64,000 bases of DNA, taken from assembly GCA_033980235.1 (NCBI GenBank), contig CM067065.1, positions 2,112,347 through 2,176,346 on the forward strand. The letters are read 5' to 3'. The notes under the pieces are model-generated. The model made no database searches. It saw only the letters and a program-made list of their open reading frames with translations, and was not told the origin of the DNA. Shown here piece by piece: positions 22,901 through 33,136 of the stretch; the first letter of the stretch is position 1; every line of letters begins with the position of its first letter. The stretch is from Diadema setosum. Lineage: Eukaryota; Echinodermata; Echinoidea; Diadematoida; Diadematidae. The translations under genes and the position numbers were made by a program.

Positions 22901-25409
22901 GTGCCTTAAATACCTTTATCTGGGTGCGGAATCTTCCCTACAATTCCCCTCTCAGCAAATGCTACACCAGCTCACAACCTAACCCACTTAAACCTTCCAT
23001 CCTAACATCCTATTGACTATAGGCACGTTCTAAGTATTCTCCTTTAATAGGCGTACTGCACCGTGCCATACCCTTGTCAGAGGAGCATTTGAATGCTCCA
23101 GAACTTTTCCATACCATTTTAAAGGTGAAACACTTCCTGATGTGTATCACACAATACTAGTGGTTGGTATGAGAAGAATGTGAGTAACATGCACAATATC
23201 ATAATGCAACGAGTTGGTTTCTTTGTTAGGGACACCTGTATGTCGAGTTCCTGTGCCAGGTACATACACCTATTGCTACAAAACTTATGACCCTTCTGAC
23301 TAGAGTCCAAAAGTAACTCATGAGCTATGCTTTTCCATAGAGTTCTTAAACACTCCAGATACTAGTATTGCATGGTATGGTACAGTACGGTACTGTTTGA
23401 ATCACTTTGGTTCACTTTTGACCACTTGAACACAACCTATGGATATAATCACATTGTCAAAGAGACTGCAAAGGGTTAATTTTACAGGATCCACACCAAG
23501 TCCACTGGCAGACTGACCGATAACACAGAGGAAGTGACCTCTTCCCTGAAAGCACTGACCTCTTTGGGTCTCGGTCCCGGCATTGTTCCCGCCGTTCCCG
23601 GGACCGGGACTGTAGGCTCGACCTGCGACTCTCCCAGTCGGTACCCGGCTCCCCTGAAGGCAAAGGATGTACCCCCGCGGGACGTTGAGGGTGCCGCTCC
23701 ACTGGCTACCTCTTCAGCACCGTGTCTGACAGTTACAATAGAAGGGACAGTTTGAAATGTGTGTTTATTAGTTTTTTAACGAAATGCCATGTCTTATCAG
23801 CTTTACCAAGTTGAGCAGAAAGGCTACATTGTAACATAAGCCCAGGACGAGAATGTAAAGACTATTGATAGAAACAGAACTGTTTTGGCCAGTTTATACA
23901 ATTCATAATGTATCATATCTAATGAATAACCTCTCATGCCAAAACAAAGGTACAGAGTGTGGGTCATAGGCTTGTATTCCACTCTTATCAATTACATGAA
24001 GCCACTTCTGAAATCTCTGGAGATAGCTCCATCACTAGGGGTCATTGTAAACCTTGAATGACTGGAAACGCTTGAAGCCTGAAATAAAATGCCACAAAAT
24101 TTGTGAAATATATGCTCATATGCTATGTTCTGCAGTTGAAGAAATGTACCATCGTTTATATGTAGGCAGTAAACAAAAATTGTGCAGGCTGGAAGTGCAG
24201 CTAGCACCTCCATCCCCCCCCCCCCCCTCCAATATCTGACTGCTGACCAGTACTGACCATCAGATTAGCTGAACATAACACACTCACTCTCTGGCTTGTT
24301 TGAATATGTCCTTCACAAGGCCGTCTGATGACCCCTCCTTCTTTTTCTTCTTTGGCCCGACCACCTGCTGACCGCTGGGAGGACAAACAATGATGGGACA
24401 CAAAAAGAATAGAGTGATCATTTTCAACATCATTACATGTAGAGTAGATTGTGTTTAGAAGAACAATACATAAATAGAATTAAATGATCAATTTCATCAA
24501 TTCCTAATCAATATAATTCCTGTCAATAATCAACATGTCTAAATCATTTCTCCACTTTTAAACGCGAGACCTCCAAACGAATGTCTTATCTACTTTACCA
24601 CAGTGCCCTACAGTGTATCCGCTCTTCTGAATAGTCCCTTTTTTTCTTTTCTTTTTCTCCCTGCTGACAGTGGGCAATTCCTTTAATAAAAAAAAATTAA
24701 AAATTAAAAATAAAAACAAAAACAAAAGCAAAAACAGTACAGTGTACAGAGGAACTTACAAGGACATAAATAGCAAGATACTCCATAGATAACAAGGTAA
24801 GTTTTCATGTTCCATCCCTCTCAAATCCTTTTGTCCTTATCCCTGTTGTAACGAAATGCCCGATACACAAAGGTAATTTAAATACATCAAAGTAGCTTAT
24901 CATAACAAGGTCAACCTGTTAGTATTATTCACTGTGCAACGGCACAGAAAAAAAAGGACTTGTCCTGAAAAGAGACTATGAGGGCCAGCTCACCTTCCAT
25001 GGTCTGCCCCTCCAGCATAGAACGCCTGACCCTCCTCATCACTGTCTGCCTTGGCTGATGTGTAGTCTCCCAATGTAGCTACCCTGGAACTAGAACTACC
25101 CCCTCTATTGGGTAAATGAGGAAAATCAAACAAACACTAAATAATATACTTCTGTTTTAGGAGTGTGTCTGTGTATGTGTGTAACTGATATTGATGGGGA
25201 TAAACTTTGAATAAATCAGTACTACTTCTAATATGGCTGCAAATAACATTTATTACACCGCTGCTACCGCTGTCACTACTAATGTCTATTACTCCTTTTT
25301 TTTTTTTAAATTCTAGATGTTTCTTTCTAATACAACCACTGCTACAATCAGCTATTAAGATCATGACTATATTATGTTAATGATGATACTACTCCTACTA
25401 CTACTAATG

Positions 25410-25465
<56 letters not shown>

Positions 25466-25466
25466 G

Positions 25467-25504
<38 letters not shown>

Positions 25505-25505
25505 G

Positions 25506-25574
<69 letters not shown>

Positions 25575-25598
25575 CACTACCACTACCACTACTACTAG

Positions 25599-25669
<71 letters not shown>

Positions 25670-28600
25670 CCGTTATTATATTTTGTGCTACTATAACTAC
25701 TGTATTATTACTACGGCTACCACTGTCACTATCACTAAAGATACATGATGTGTAATGCAATTATTGATAAATAATGATAATGTTTACGATGCCGATAATG
25801 GTGATAAACTACGACAATAATGCCAAGAAATTTGCCCTGCAATTGACAAGGCAATGGATGATAGTGCTTTGAGTCACATTTACTCACCTCGCTGAATAAC
25901 CAGAACCCCTGCTCCCTCCTCTACTCCCTCCACCTGCTCCCCCTCCCCCTGTGGAGGGCAATTTGCCTGGCTCATCCATGGGCAATTCGGCCGATGTTCC
26001 AGAGGGAGGATTGGCAGCTGGTGGCACGACATCATCACCATGCGAATCATCATAGAAACTCTCTAGCGCAACCTGCAGAAAAAATAACACAAACACACAC
26101 ACATTTATACATTTATTATATACAAATTTGTAAAATGCAAAAAGGTGCTAGGTGTATACTGATACTGGCAAATTACACAAACTTCTGGGCCCCACTTCAT
26201 AAAACTTGTTATCAGTGACAAGTAGTGATAGTGTATACATAAGCTACTGAAATCCTTGCATTTGATTGGCTGAGAGCAAATTTGTCACAGAAATGTGGCA
26301 GTTGTCACTGATAACAAGTTTTATGAAACGGGACCCTAGTTTACCTGTAGATCTAGCCCACATGCCCACTTGCTAACTGGAAATGAGGTAACTTTATAAA
26401 CCAAATGTCTCTTTGAGAGAGAAATTTCCAGAAGCCTTACTTAACACCGGTTCCCAGAAGGGATTAGCAGTCCACTGCTTACAGAGAACCAAATACAGGT
26501 TATGTCATATATCTTGAATGTGTACACAGAATTACTTTGCTCCAAAGACAATAGAATCACTTAGATCTACTGTACATCATTTTCATATACTGTAAATTGT
26601 AATTACACTCATACAGGGAGATTTTAACTGAACATACATGTAGTGCATAAATATTATGGTTCTGCTAATACATGGAGATGTGCGAAACACTAAGTGACTA
26701 CATGTATCTGGGTGAGTTTCAAAGAAGAGTACATTCAGGGCTGCCAACCTTGAGTGAGAGTTTGGCGTGAGACACTGAGAGGGAGCGGAGCGACCTCCTG
26801 GCTAGCACCTGGCGGCCTGCTGTGCGCTGTGCGGCCATGCATACGTACGTACTACGTACACAGTCAGTGTATATAAAGCGATGTAAAGCACACGTCATAG
26901 CCATACATGTAATGTAATTTGCCAAAAGTACAAGCTACGCTCACGTGGTATAGGTAGAAACCAATCGTAATCCAATAGCTCGTCTTTGCGCGCGAACCGA
27001 AAACGATTATTATTGGTTATGCTTTACACCCACACGGGAAAATCTCAAAATTTTGGGCTAGGGCATATCGATATTCGGAATATCAGAGAATTTAGAGATA
27101 TATTCATTATTGTAGTCATGTACATTCCATTTTGGGGGTTTAGTGTGAGATTTCGTTTATCACAGTGAGACAGTCAAAATTGGTTGAACTGCGCGAGTCT
27201 CACGCTCAATGCGTGAGAGTTGGCAGCCCTGGTACATTTCATATGAATAGAAAATGTGTATAGTAGAGACTAGACTTCCTTTGGGGGTTTTGATGTATTT
27301 TACTGAGATAGGCTCTAACGTCAATTACTGCTTAATCACCACTTGCGTGTATTTCCTATGCACCATTACTAATTTAGTTGGTGAACTGATAGGCACTGTA
27401 ATTTGCCGCCCATAGCATCATCGCATTTGAAAAACTTTGTTGATCTGCCACCTGAAATCCATTCCAAATCAAAAACATCCTCGCATTAAAAAATGGTTTT
27501 GTCACCTGTTACATAATATCCTAAATTACATTTGGATTACAATTATTTGTGTTTCTATGCAGGAAAAAGGTAAATTAGGAATGTTATACTAACAGTATCA
27601 GATTCTAGATCCAGACCCTAGTATTTTGAGAGCGATGAAAATCCGTTGCCCCAGCTGATCTCTGATCATGGCACACATTGTCATTACATGCAATGTGAAT
27701 GACTGGCGACTTCGGTAGTGGCGACTTAATGGTACGGTAATCGACGTTACACTCAACTACAGTCTAACAGTTACAGACAGTGTTGCATACTCAGGCAACA
27801 ATTTTTAACATTAGGGTAACATCCCCAGTATTCGGTCACTCAAGATTTTTTGCAATATTTTTCAAACTAAAATAATACATACATAAATCATATCTACAGC
27901 AATGTATGTGAAATATATGAAATTTCTTTAATCTCAACTTTCATTTTGTTAAATATCTCACAGAATTGCACAAAATCCCGAAATACTTCACCTTGAAAAT
28001 TCCCCAGTAGGGCCTATACGGTCACCGGCACCAGTATTCGGTCACGTGATGTGCACGTTCAAAGTCAATGCATGTTCAAGGCAGCTGAAAAATGCGCGCG
28101 CACGCTACCTTGTTGGCGCAAAATTGCATCGGGGACGTTGCGGCGAACGTTGGTGACCGAATACCAGGGCCTCGGCACTTGCATTCAATCCTTGTACATT
28201 GGGACACTGTATCGGCACGTACGGAAATTTTGTTTTTCTTTTGCGTTTTTGAGGATACCATTTATTACACTCCAAGCTTGTGATAAGCGAAAAATCCCGC
28301 GAGAGAACGGCGTATTTCTCGATTTTTAGCGCTTTTTCGGCGACCCATACTCTGAAAACTGGGCCTTATCTGCGTGCACTTTTGGAAAGTAGTGCCGATT
28401 CTGCACTTTTGACGGTAAAATTTGGGATTTTGGATGGATTTTTGGAGGGGGCCAAGGGAGTTTCCTGTTGTGAATGAGTGTACAATTATGTGAATTGATG
28501 TGATTTGCGTGTGTTGTGACAGTTGAACTTACTGGCTGGTGGCTAGTGATAAGTGACCGAATACCAGGGGCTGACCGAATACTGGTGCCCTTACCCTAAT

Positions 28601-29201
28601 GTTAGAGGTCTAAAACTTTAACCGTTAACGGTTAGGCTACAATTAATTGTAACCGTTGGCGTTAGAACTAGGCATTAACGTTAACGTTAGACATAGTCTA
28701 TAACGGTTAGACGGATGTCCAGATCTCTTAAATTTCACGGTGGCGGTGCCAGTAGGCCTACAACAAACTGAGGCATGGTGGCACCAGGATCAGTCAAACG
28801 TTTTAGAAATTTGAGAGAAAATATCAATAGGGCATGGGGAAAACCCACATACAGGAATAGCTACACTAACTGACGAGACAGCAGACTACTGCCCTCCCCC
28901 CCCCCCCCCCCCCCCCCCCCAAAAAAAAAGTCGGTATTCTCTACCACTGCACTGCACTGAGGATCAAGAGCGCTAGCGCGTGCGCCTGTATACACACATC
29001 ATCTCAGGCACGCACGGCACGGGTAATGTTCACTTCATTCCTTTGGATGATTCAGATGGCGAAAGAGTTTAATGAGCAATATACCTGAAGTTTCCAGCCC
29101 GAAGATTCCAAGAAAAAGGAAGCCCTTTCTCTGTCCGTGCCCGTAACGCCGATAAACTGTGCGATGCACTCATCCTTCTCAGCACTACTGGCGGCTGCCA
29201 T
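16867..29201 (-). CDS. NSFL1C: p47 (NSFL1 cofactor), complete 10-exon gene
   Basis: p47 is an adaptor of the AAA ATPase p97/VCP in Golgi/ER membrane fusion and in handling ubiquitinated proteins. Coding exons (minus strand, 5' to 3'): 29201-29085, 26072-25888, 25104-24994, 24374-24288, 23725-23560, 22777-22668, 20586-20449, 20017-19859, 18974-18915, 16999-16867. All junctions are GT-AG with matching phases, giving 421 codons plus TAG. Domains: UBA-like about 6-46 ([17 protein letters not shown]); Gly/Ser/acidic linker; [10 protein letters not shown] and SGQQVVGP motifs with a K5 run (about 133-150); SEP about 223-290 ([21 protein letters not shown]); UBX about 345-421 (IQ-like [32 protein letters not shown]). 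Vertebrate p47 is about 370 residues; the extra length is in Ser/Thr/Gly linkers. The start is chosen because [16 protein letters not shown] aligns with the family N-terminus. No frameshift or stop is seen. Confidence 0.97.
17318..17532 (+). mobile_element. tRNA-derived SINE, full length, 13-bp target duplication
   Basis: The head is tRNA-like with an A-box-like tggtctagtgg and B-box ggttcaaatcc. The tail includes tttacgtcgatgtaggg and gtcaatcagttgcaatg. Flanked by AAAAGTGAATTAG at 17305-17317 and 17533-17545, a perfect 13-bp duplication. Lies in p47 intron 9. Related minus-strand copies at 34995-35170, 35750-35831 and 42153-42346. Confidence 0.9.
17860..18020 (+). mobile_element. Possible 3' end of a non-LTR retrotransposon
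   Basis: The sequence runs through gcacagcactgaaat and ttggctgccagacatg to aataaggcctgttcaattc, a form reminiscent of retroposon 3' tails. Lies in p47 intron 9. No reading frame is retained. Confidence 0.35.
18689..18853. mobile_element. pogo/Tigger-like MITE (ACTCCCGTTATAAC tips)
   Basis: Starts tactcccgttataacaaa and ends ttcgttataacaggagtccactgta; inverted tips of about 25 bp. Related copies at about 29975-30165 and 38890-38951. Confidence 0.65.
18915..18974 (-). CDS. NSFL1C: p47 coding exon 9 (60-nt UBX microexon)
   Basis: Acceptor cttccag|GTT, donor GTTTC|gtatcc. Adds 20 residues, [19 protein letters not shown], matching the UBX FNHSH helix. The acceptor is preceded by a ~290-nt pyrimidine-rich strand. 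Confidence 0.92.
18979..19270. repeat. (AAG/GAA)n purine-rich tract
   Basis: About 290 bp of aag/gaa/gga repeats with interruptions on the plus strand. It forms the pyrimidine-rich 3' end of p47 intron 8 on the coding strand. Long open frames across it are low-complexity artefacts. Confidence 0.9.
19859..20017 (-). CDS. NSFL1C: p47 coding exon 8 (linker and start of UBX)
   Basis: Acceptor gcatgcag|TCC, donor TCCAG|gtttga. Encodes a Ser/Thr-rich linker, then [13 protein letters not shown], the first UBX strands. Confidence 0.94.
20449..20586 (-). CDS. NSFL1C: p47 coding exon 7 (second half of SEP)
   Basis: Acceptor gtcttgcag|GGA, donor GGAAG|gttcgt (non-consensus at +4). Encodes [20 protein letters not shown], then [10 protein letters not shown]. 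An alternative donor eight bases on (gtgagt) would break phase with exon 8. Confidence 0.95.
20625..21013. mobile_element. TTAA MITE family A copy in p47 intron 6
   Basis: Begins TTAAAGGGACTTTACAG, then ggttgaggtgaggattta, and ends with an inverted equivalent (cctcaaccagtactgtacag then tccctt). The centre is a hairpin around ataaaaggcg/cgccttttat. Ends about 38 nt from the exon 7 acceptor. Confidence 0.75.
21876..22040. repeat. (ATC)n trinucleotide repeat
   Basis: Degenerate catcatcaccat tract, with all three frames giving homopolymeric His/Ser/Ile peptides. Confidence 0.95.
22183..22648. mobile_element. TTAA-bounded MITE (family C) at the exon 6 donor
   Basis: TTAAAGG at the left and CCTTTAA at the right, with inverted sequences ctccggatgatt and gtaaatcgtctgga-type near the tips. 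The right tip is 19 nt into p47 intron 6. Confidence 0.6.
22668..22777 (-). CDS. NSFL1C: p47 coding exon 6 (first half of SEP)
   Basis: Acceptor gcttgcag|AGG, donor AAGGG|gtgagt. Encodes [20 protein letters not shown] and the following [13 protein letters not shown]. Confidence 0.96.
23560..23725 (-). CDS. NSFL1C: p47 coding exon 5
   Basis: Acceptor aactgtcag|ACA, donor AAAGAG|gtcagt, 166 nt. Encodes [18 protein letters not shown] (family signature) and a Pro/Val-rich linker. Confidence 0.94.
24288..24374 (-). CDS. NSFL1C: p47 coding exon 4 (basic motif)
   Basis: Acceptor ctcccag|CGG, donor AGAGA|gtgagt. Encodes SGQQVVGP then five lysines, then [10 protein letters not shown], matching the p47 nuclear-localisation-like and adjacent helix region. 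Confidence 0.95.
24994..25104 (-). CDS. NSFL1C: p47 coding exon 3
   Basis: Acceptor cccaatag|AGG, donor GGAAG|gtgagc. Encodes [25 protein letters not shown], a conserved p47-family linker motif. Confidence 0.95.
25386..25672. repeat. (ACT)n trinucleotide repeat
   Basis: Nearly 290 bp of act units with a few acc/agt variants, in p47 intron 2. Confidence 0.97.
25888..26072 (-). CDS. NSFL1C: p47 coding exon 2
   Basis: Acceptor ttctgcag|GTTGCG, donor GCGAG|gtgagt, leaves phase 2. Completes the UBA (VALESFYDD) and enters a Pro/Gly/Ser linker (residues 40-100). Confidence 0.95.
26187..26336. mobile_element. 150-bp palindromic MITE (GGGCCC..tips)
   Basis: 34-bp arms: cataaaacttgttatcagtg on the left and its inverse cactgataacaagttttatg on the right, ending gggaccc. 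Lies in p47 intron 1, about 115 bp before exon 2. Confidence 0.8.
26736..27231. mobile_element. 496-bp non-autonomous transposon (CAGGGCTGCCAAC tips)
   Basis: Left tip CAGGGCTGCCAACCTTGAG and right tip inverse ..GAGTTGGCAGCCCTG, flanked by GTACATT on both sides (26729-26735, 27232-27238). hAT-like tips; the visible duplication is 7 bp. Lies in p47 intron 1. Confidence 0.82.
27806..28604. mobile_element. ~800-bp element with repeated CGGTCAC/GTGACCG motif
   Basis: Inverted tips taacattagggtaac and ttaccctaatgtta. Subterminal motifs ccagtattcggtcac and gtgaccgaataccagg occur several times in both orientations (about 27825, 28030, 28155, 28552, 28572). No transposase. Lies in p47 intron 1. Confidence 0.75.
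28892..28929. repeat. Poly-C followed by poly-A
   Basis: About 28 C then 9 A. Length in the assembly may be unreliable. Confidence 0.85.
29085..29201 (-). CDS. NSFL1C: p47 coding exon 1 (UBA-like N-terminus)
   Basis: 39 codons from ATG at 29201, ending CTTCAG|gtatat at phase 0. Encodes the helical UBA-like region with [20 protein letters not shown]. An upstream in-frame ATG would add a non-family extension and is rejected. Confidence 0.96.
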
Positions 29202-29480
29202 CTTGATGACAATAAAATGTGACAGGTGATTGTCGCCCTCAACGGTGGTGGTCAAGACAGTGAATGAACTCGACGTGTACGTGTGCGGACTGCAGACCAT
29301 TATTGATCAGTGTATAGTGGGTGCCCTGAAAGCCCCAGAATGAATATGACTGAATAATGAATAATAGTTATTGATATTCAAATCTCCGAGGTCAGAATTT
29401 CAGAGCTCCCAAATTATTGAATGCCTTTCCCTGCAAAGTCAGGAAATCCCCAACATTAAATCTTTTTTTTTTTTCATTTA
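29202..29480. promoter_or_regulatory. 5' flank of p47
   Basis: Region upstream of the p47 start codon on the minus strand, with a CpG-containing stretch around 29220-29290. No TATA box is evident. Promoter role is inferred from position only. Confidence 0.35.
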
Positions 29481-29519
29481 ACTGTGCATCATTATCAAGC
29501 ATTACCATACAGAAGTTTT

Positions 29520-29592
29520 GTCATTATTATTGTTATTATAATTATTATTATTATTATTATTATTATTATCATTATTATTATTATTATTATTA

Positions 29593-29630
<38 letters not shown>

Positions 29631-29723
29631 GTTATTATTAATATTATTGTTATTATTATTATTATTATTATCATTATTATTATCATCATTACTATTATTA
29701 TTATTATTTTTATTATAATTATT

Positions 29724-29758
<35 letters not shown>

Positions 29759-29775
29759 TATTATTATTGTTATCT
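29520..29775. repeat. (ATT)n/(ATC)n trinucleotide repeat
   Basis: About 255 bp of att units with a terminal block of atc units. Confidence 0.97.
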
Positions 29776-29974
29776 AAGGGGAAAGAGGAAGAATTTTTAG
29801 TGTAGGCTGTGTCTACGTAATTAGTATGCGATTCAACACTATTATTATGTTCAGGGCCAAAGACATTTTTGACGCTTGAAAACAAAACAGAACAAAAAGA
29901 ACTTTCGATTTTGGGGCTATACAATTTTTTTTTTTTCAGACTAACTACAGGGTGCACTGGAATTCCCCTTTGAG

Positions 29975-30165
29975 ATCCTAACCTTTATAACGATTGTATA
30001 GAAATTCCGGCTACAACGAAGTAACGTTTCAGGCCGCAACATCATCCACTCTATGACATTTTTTTTTTGTTTGTTTATTTGTTCGGTTATAACGAAATTT
30101 CGATGTAACGAAAGAAATCTGCCTGTCACGAGGACTTTATCATAACGGGAGTCTACTGTCTATCC
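29975..30165. mobile_element. pogo/Tigger-like MITE copy
   Basis: Contains ggttataacgaaatttcg and ends cataacgggagtctactgt; same tips as 18689-18853. Confidence 0.6.
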
Positions 30166-30299
30166 ATGTTGCCCGGCTTGCTACGGCAACTGATCCCGAC
30201 ACTGTAGCTCGATAACTACTGAGGCTTGACTAAACATGTATCAAAATGTTAAAATAGGCGCACATTATAAGATAATGTGGGAGGTTTGATTAGGCACAT

Positions 30300-30500
30300 A
30301 GTTCACAACCATTACTGTGGTTCGTTATTCCGAACGTTCTTTATTCTGAAGGCGTGTCTTTGCGAAGGTTCGTTATTCTGAAACAGAAAAATCGCGTAAT
30401 TCCAGATGTTCGTTAATCCGAAATTGAAATAAGACTCCTTATTTCGACGGGGTAATGAAGCTTCAGAATAACGAACCTTCGGATTAAGGAACTGTAACTA
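30300..30500. repeat. TTCGTTATTCCGAA-type inverted repeat cluster
   Basis: Alternating ggttcgttattccgaa and ttcagaataacgaacctt words in both orientations. Same word family as 32343-32515 and 37240-37620. Confidence 0.7.
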
Positions 30501-30823
30501 GCTTCACCGCCACAGTGGTGCGAAAGTGTGCTCTATCGGTAAAAATGCTACATCAAAAGAAGTATCATTACGATAATTAGATGAAAATGCTACATCTATG
30601 AAAAAATTTAAATGTTACATCAAAAGAAGTATAGATGAAACGATTTCCCGTAAATTACTAAAAATCTCATCGCTTTTTATATATATGTGTATCGAAAACT
30701 GCTTCAAAAATTGAAATGAATATTTTTGGTCCGATAATATCCGCTGCCGATAATGAAGGTAAGAATGAGAATATGAAGGATTCTTTAATGAGATAATTAA
30801 AAAAAAGACTTACTATGAACACA

Positions 30824-31172
30824 TTAAAGGCATAATTCACCATTTGCAGATGAAACAAAACCCAGCATTAGCGCTTTAAAACAGTTCTGAAATGTGAGTT
30901 AGGAATAGAAACAACCACCGTAAAAATTTGAATCTGTATAATCGATGTTAAGTATTGTTAGATAACAATAATTACAGCATGTTTCCAGACTAAACTGTCT
31001 ACAGTTATGGTTTATTGAGAAAATACTGATATCTCCTTATATTTTAGGCTTTATTGCGAAAATGTTATATGGTAGGATGTTTTGTGATACAACAGACCTA
31101 CACATATGCATCAAATGTGATATCTTGAACATTTTTTAAATCACTGTTCCCAAAGGTAAATAGAACCTTTAA
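30824..31172. mobile_element. TTAA-bounded MITE (family B)
   Basis: TTAAAGGCATAATTCACC at the left, AGAACCTTTAA at the right. Diverged family copies at about 11460-11870 and 16030-16193. Confidence 0.6.
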
Positions 31173-31845
31173 CACAGAAGAAACCAATCAAACCAACCAG
31201 CTCACACAGATGTCAGATGTTGTTTATTCGAACCAAATACATCATAATTATTCCTATTCTAGTATACAACACTATCAGTAATAAATATACAACACTTTCA
31301 AAAGCCTATACCTGCACGCCTGAAATGATTCAGCATGTCTATATACATTTCAAGATGCATTTCTGCTATACCGTGGTGCTGTGGCTAAAAATAGTCCTCC
31401 GCATGCCGTGGAACGGAAAAACCAAGATAGTTAAAAGAAAACAACAACAAACGTTATAGAGAATATTTGACATGATCAGTACTCATGGATGGTCTTTTGC
31501 CCTAGAGCTTTCAGTCAGCCGGGGCTACATACATAACCATCCTCAAGTGAAGGTATGTGCTTAAAAATCGTAACAAATGGTCGGAAACTGACAATCTGTT
31601 TGTTTCCAGCATGTGACAAAGAACAAAAACAAGCAGGAGGGTTGAAAAGAATATAAGTGAATTAAAAACTTGAAAAGCTACAGACATGTAACTTGTAAGT
31701 ATTGTGTAATGTATCCGTAATGTATCCGTATTATACGTTTTCAATTATTGTTTTCTCTGTACAAATTTACATGCATTACTTCTGTCACTGAAGAAAGTGA
31801 GATTTATGTTTATAATAATATGATATTTTAAAATTCATGAAATTC

Positions 31846-31945
31846 TTCTGTCGAGATGTTTTCATTGCAACTGATTGACAAATTGCCCTATTATTATGTT
31901 TATTTACGTCGATGTAGGGCAATTTGTCACTGAACCAGTTGTTTT
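31846..31945. repeat. SINE-tail palindrome fragment
   Basis: Two inverted copies of the SINE tail word gcaactgattgacaaattgc around a 30-bp centre. A similar palindrome is at 42405-42520. Confidence 0.65.
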
Positions 31946-32342
31946 ATTGGAAAAACGAAATAAATTTGAACTGAACTGAACTTCTTAGGTCCTGTGCAAG
32001 CCTCAGTTCGTTATTGCAATTAGTTCAGAGCTTGATGTTCTTTGTTGTCAATGGTGGTACTGTGGTGCCGGCGGTGGTGTTGATGGCGGGGTGATCACAT
32101 AATCAATGTTCGTGAGGTCATCCCACGGGACCGACACCACGAGTCATACAGCCCATGAGTTTGACACTAGGCAAAAACAGCCCACGAGTTCGACAGATAC
32201 AACACGGATCATAATGTGTCGGTCTCGTGGCCGTGGGCCTTGTTGGCTTAGTGTTGAAGTAATGGGCTGTATGACTCGTGAGCTGTATGACTTGTGAGTT
32301 GTATGACTCGTGGGTGTCGGTCTCGTTACGTGCACCCATGTT

Positions 32343-32515
32343 CGTCACCCCAAAGGTTCATTAATCATGAAATGAAATAAGGTTCGTTATTCCAAAACAC
32401 ACAAATTTCCTTTACCCATAGATCCGTTAATCCAAGCATTAATTGTGGTGATATTCCGAACGATTCGCGGAAGGTTCATTTAAGGTTTGTCATTCCGTAC
32501 GTTCGTCAATCCGAA
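32343..32515. repeat. Degenerate TTCGTTATTCC repeat array
   Basis: Repeated ggttcattaatc, ggttcgttattcc, gttcgtcaatccg words. An inverted array of the same words lies at 37240-37620. Confidence 0.65.
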
Positions 32516-32643
32516 AATGGAAAGATGGGGGGGGGGGGGGGGGGGGAGGGATAAGGAAGTCGGCCACATGGGAGGGGGCTTGTTTCGGTTTCGTCTTTCT
32601 GCACCTATAGGGTCCACGGGCGGAACCCCAGGACGATCCAAAG

Positions 32644-32702
<59 letters not shown>

Positions 32703-32735
32703 ATTATTATTATTATCATTATTTTTTTTTTTTTT
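32644..32735. repeat. (TTG)n-(TTA)n and homopolymer tract
   Basis: About 19 TTG units, then TTA units, then poly-T and poly-G. Confidence 0.95.
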
Positions 32736-32885
32736 GGGGGGGGGTTGGGGGTTGGGAGAGGGGGTTCAGCCCAGCGGCCTCTTGTTCCGCCGTCCACGTG
32801 ATGTTTTCTTCCATCATCCATGTCAACCATTTTAATTGTAGCGTTCAGTTCTCCAGCCAGGTTCTTGATACTAGAATCTCTCTCG

Positions 32886-33136
32886 CTATTGAAAGAGGAT
32901 CCTCGTGGTCGTGAGATGTCCCAGACTACCGCCCGCTTCGATGCCGACGTTTTCGCGGTAAAGTCCGTTCAGACCGAGGCCGTTGTCGCACGACGTGTAC
33001 CACCATCCGCCCGCGGACGACAACGTCTCGGTGATGCAGTTTGCCGCTGCACTGTTGCCATGGTAACGGTCAAAGGTCGCGAATGTCAGGTTCGACGAGT
33101 GGGAGAGGACGGAGCGTCTTGAGGAGAAGAAGTCCT
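32886..33136 (-). CDS. C-terminal exon of a fibrinogen-related domain (FReD) protein
   Basis: On the minus strand an acceptor (ctggaaacag|AGG at 33137/33136) opens 82 codons and TAG at 32886. The peptide contains SVLSHSSNLTFATFDRYHG, then NC, then SAGGWWYTSCDNGLGLNGLY, ending TTTRILFQ. That order (H..FsTFDrd.d..nCa..ggWWy..C...nLNG.Y) is the diagnostic C-terminal half of fibrinogen-like domains of ficolins, tenascins and invertebrate FREPs, including the paired cysteines. It is clearly richer in G+C and CpG than its surroundings. No exon for the first half of the domain was found in 33137-39000, so it may be the last exon of a gene with distant exons, or a displaced fragment. Function is unassigned; invertebrate FReDs commonly act in recognition or matrix binding. 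Confidence 0.78.

Noticed and set aside
25404..25760. 118-residue poly-valine frame
   Set aside because: Translation of the (ACT)n repeat.
32141..32340. CRISPR-like spaced repeats of acgagtcatacagcc words
   Set aside because: Spacing is irregular, the words occur in both orientations, and the genome is eukaryotic; it is a degenerate inverted repeat.
32820..33122. 100-residue plus-strand frame
   Set aside because: Shadow of the FReD exon on the opposite strand.
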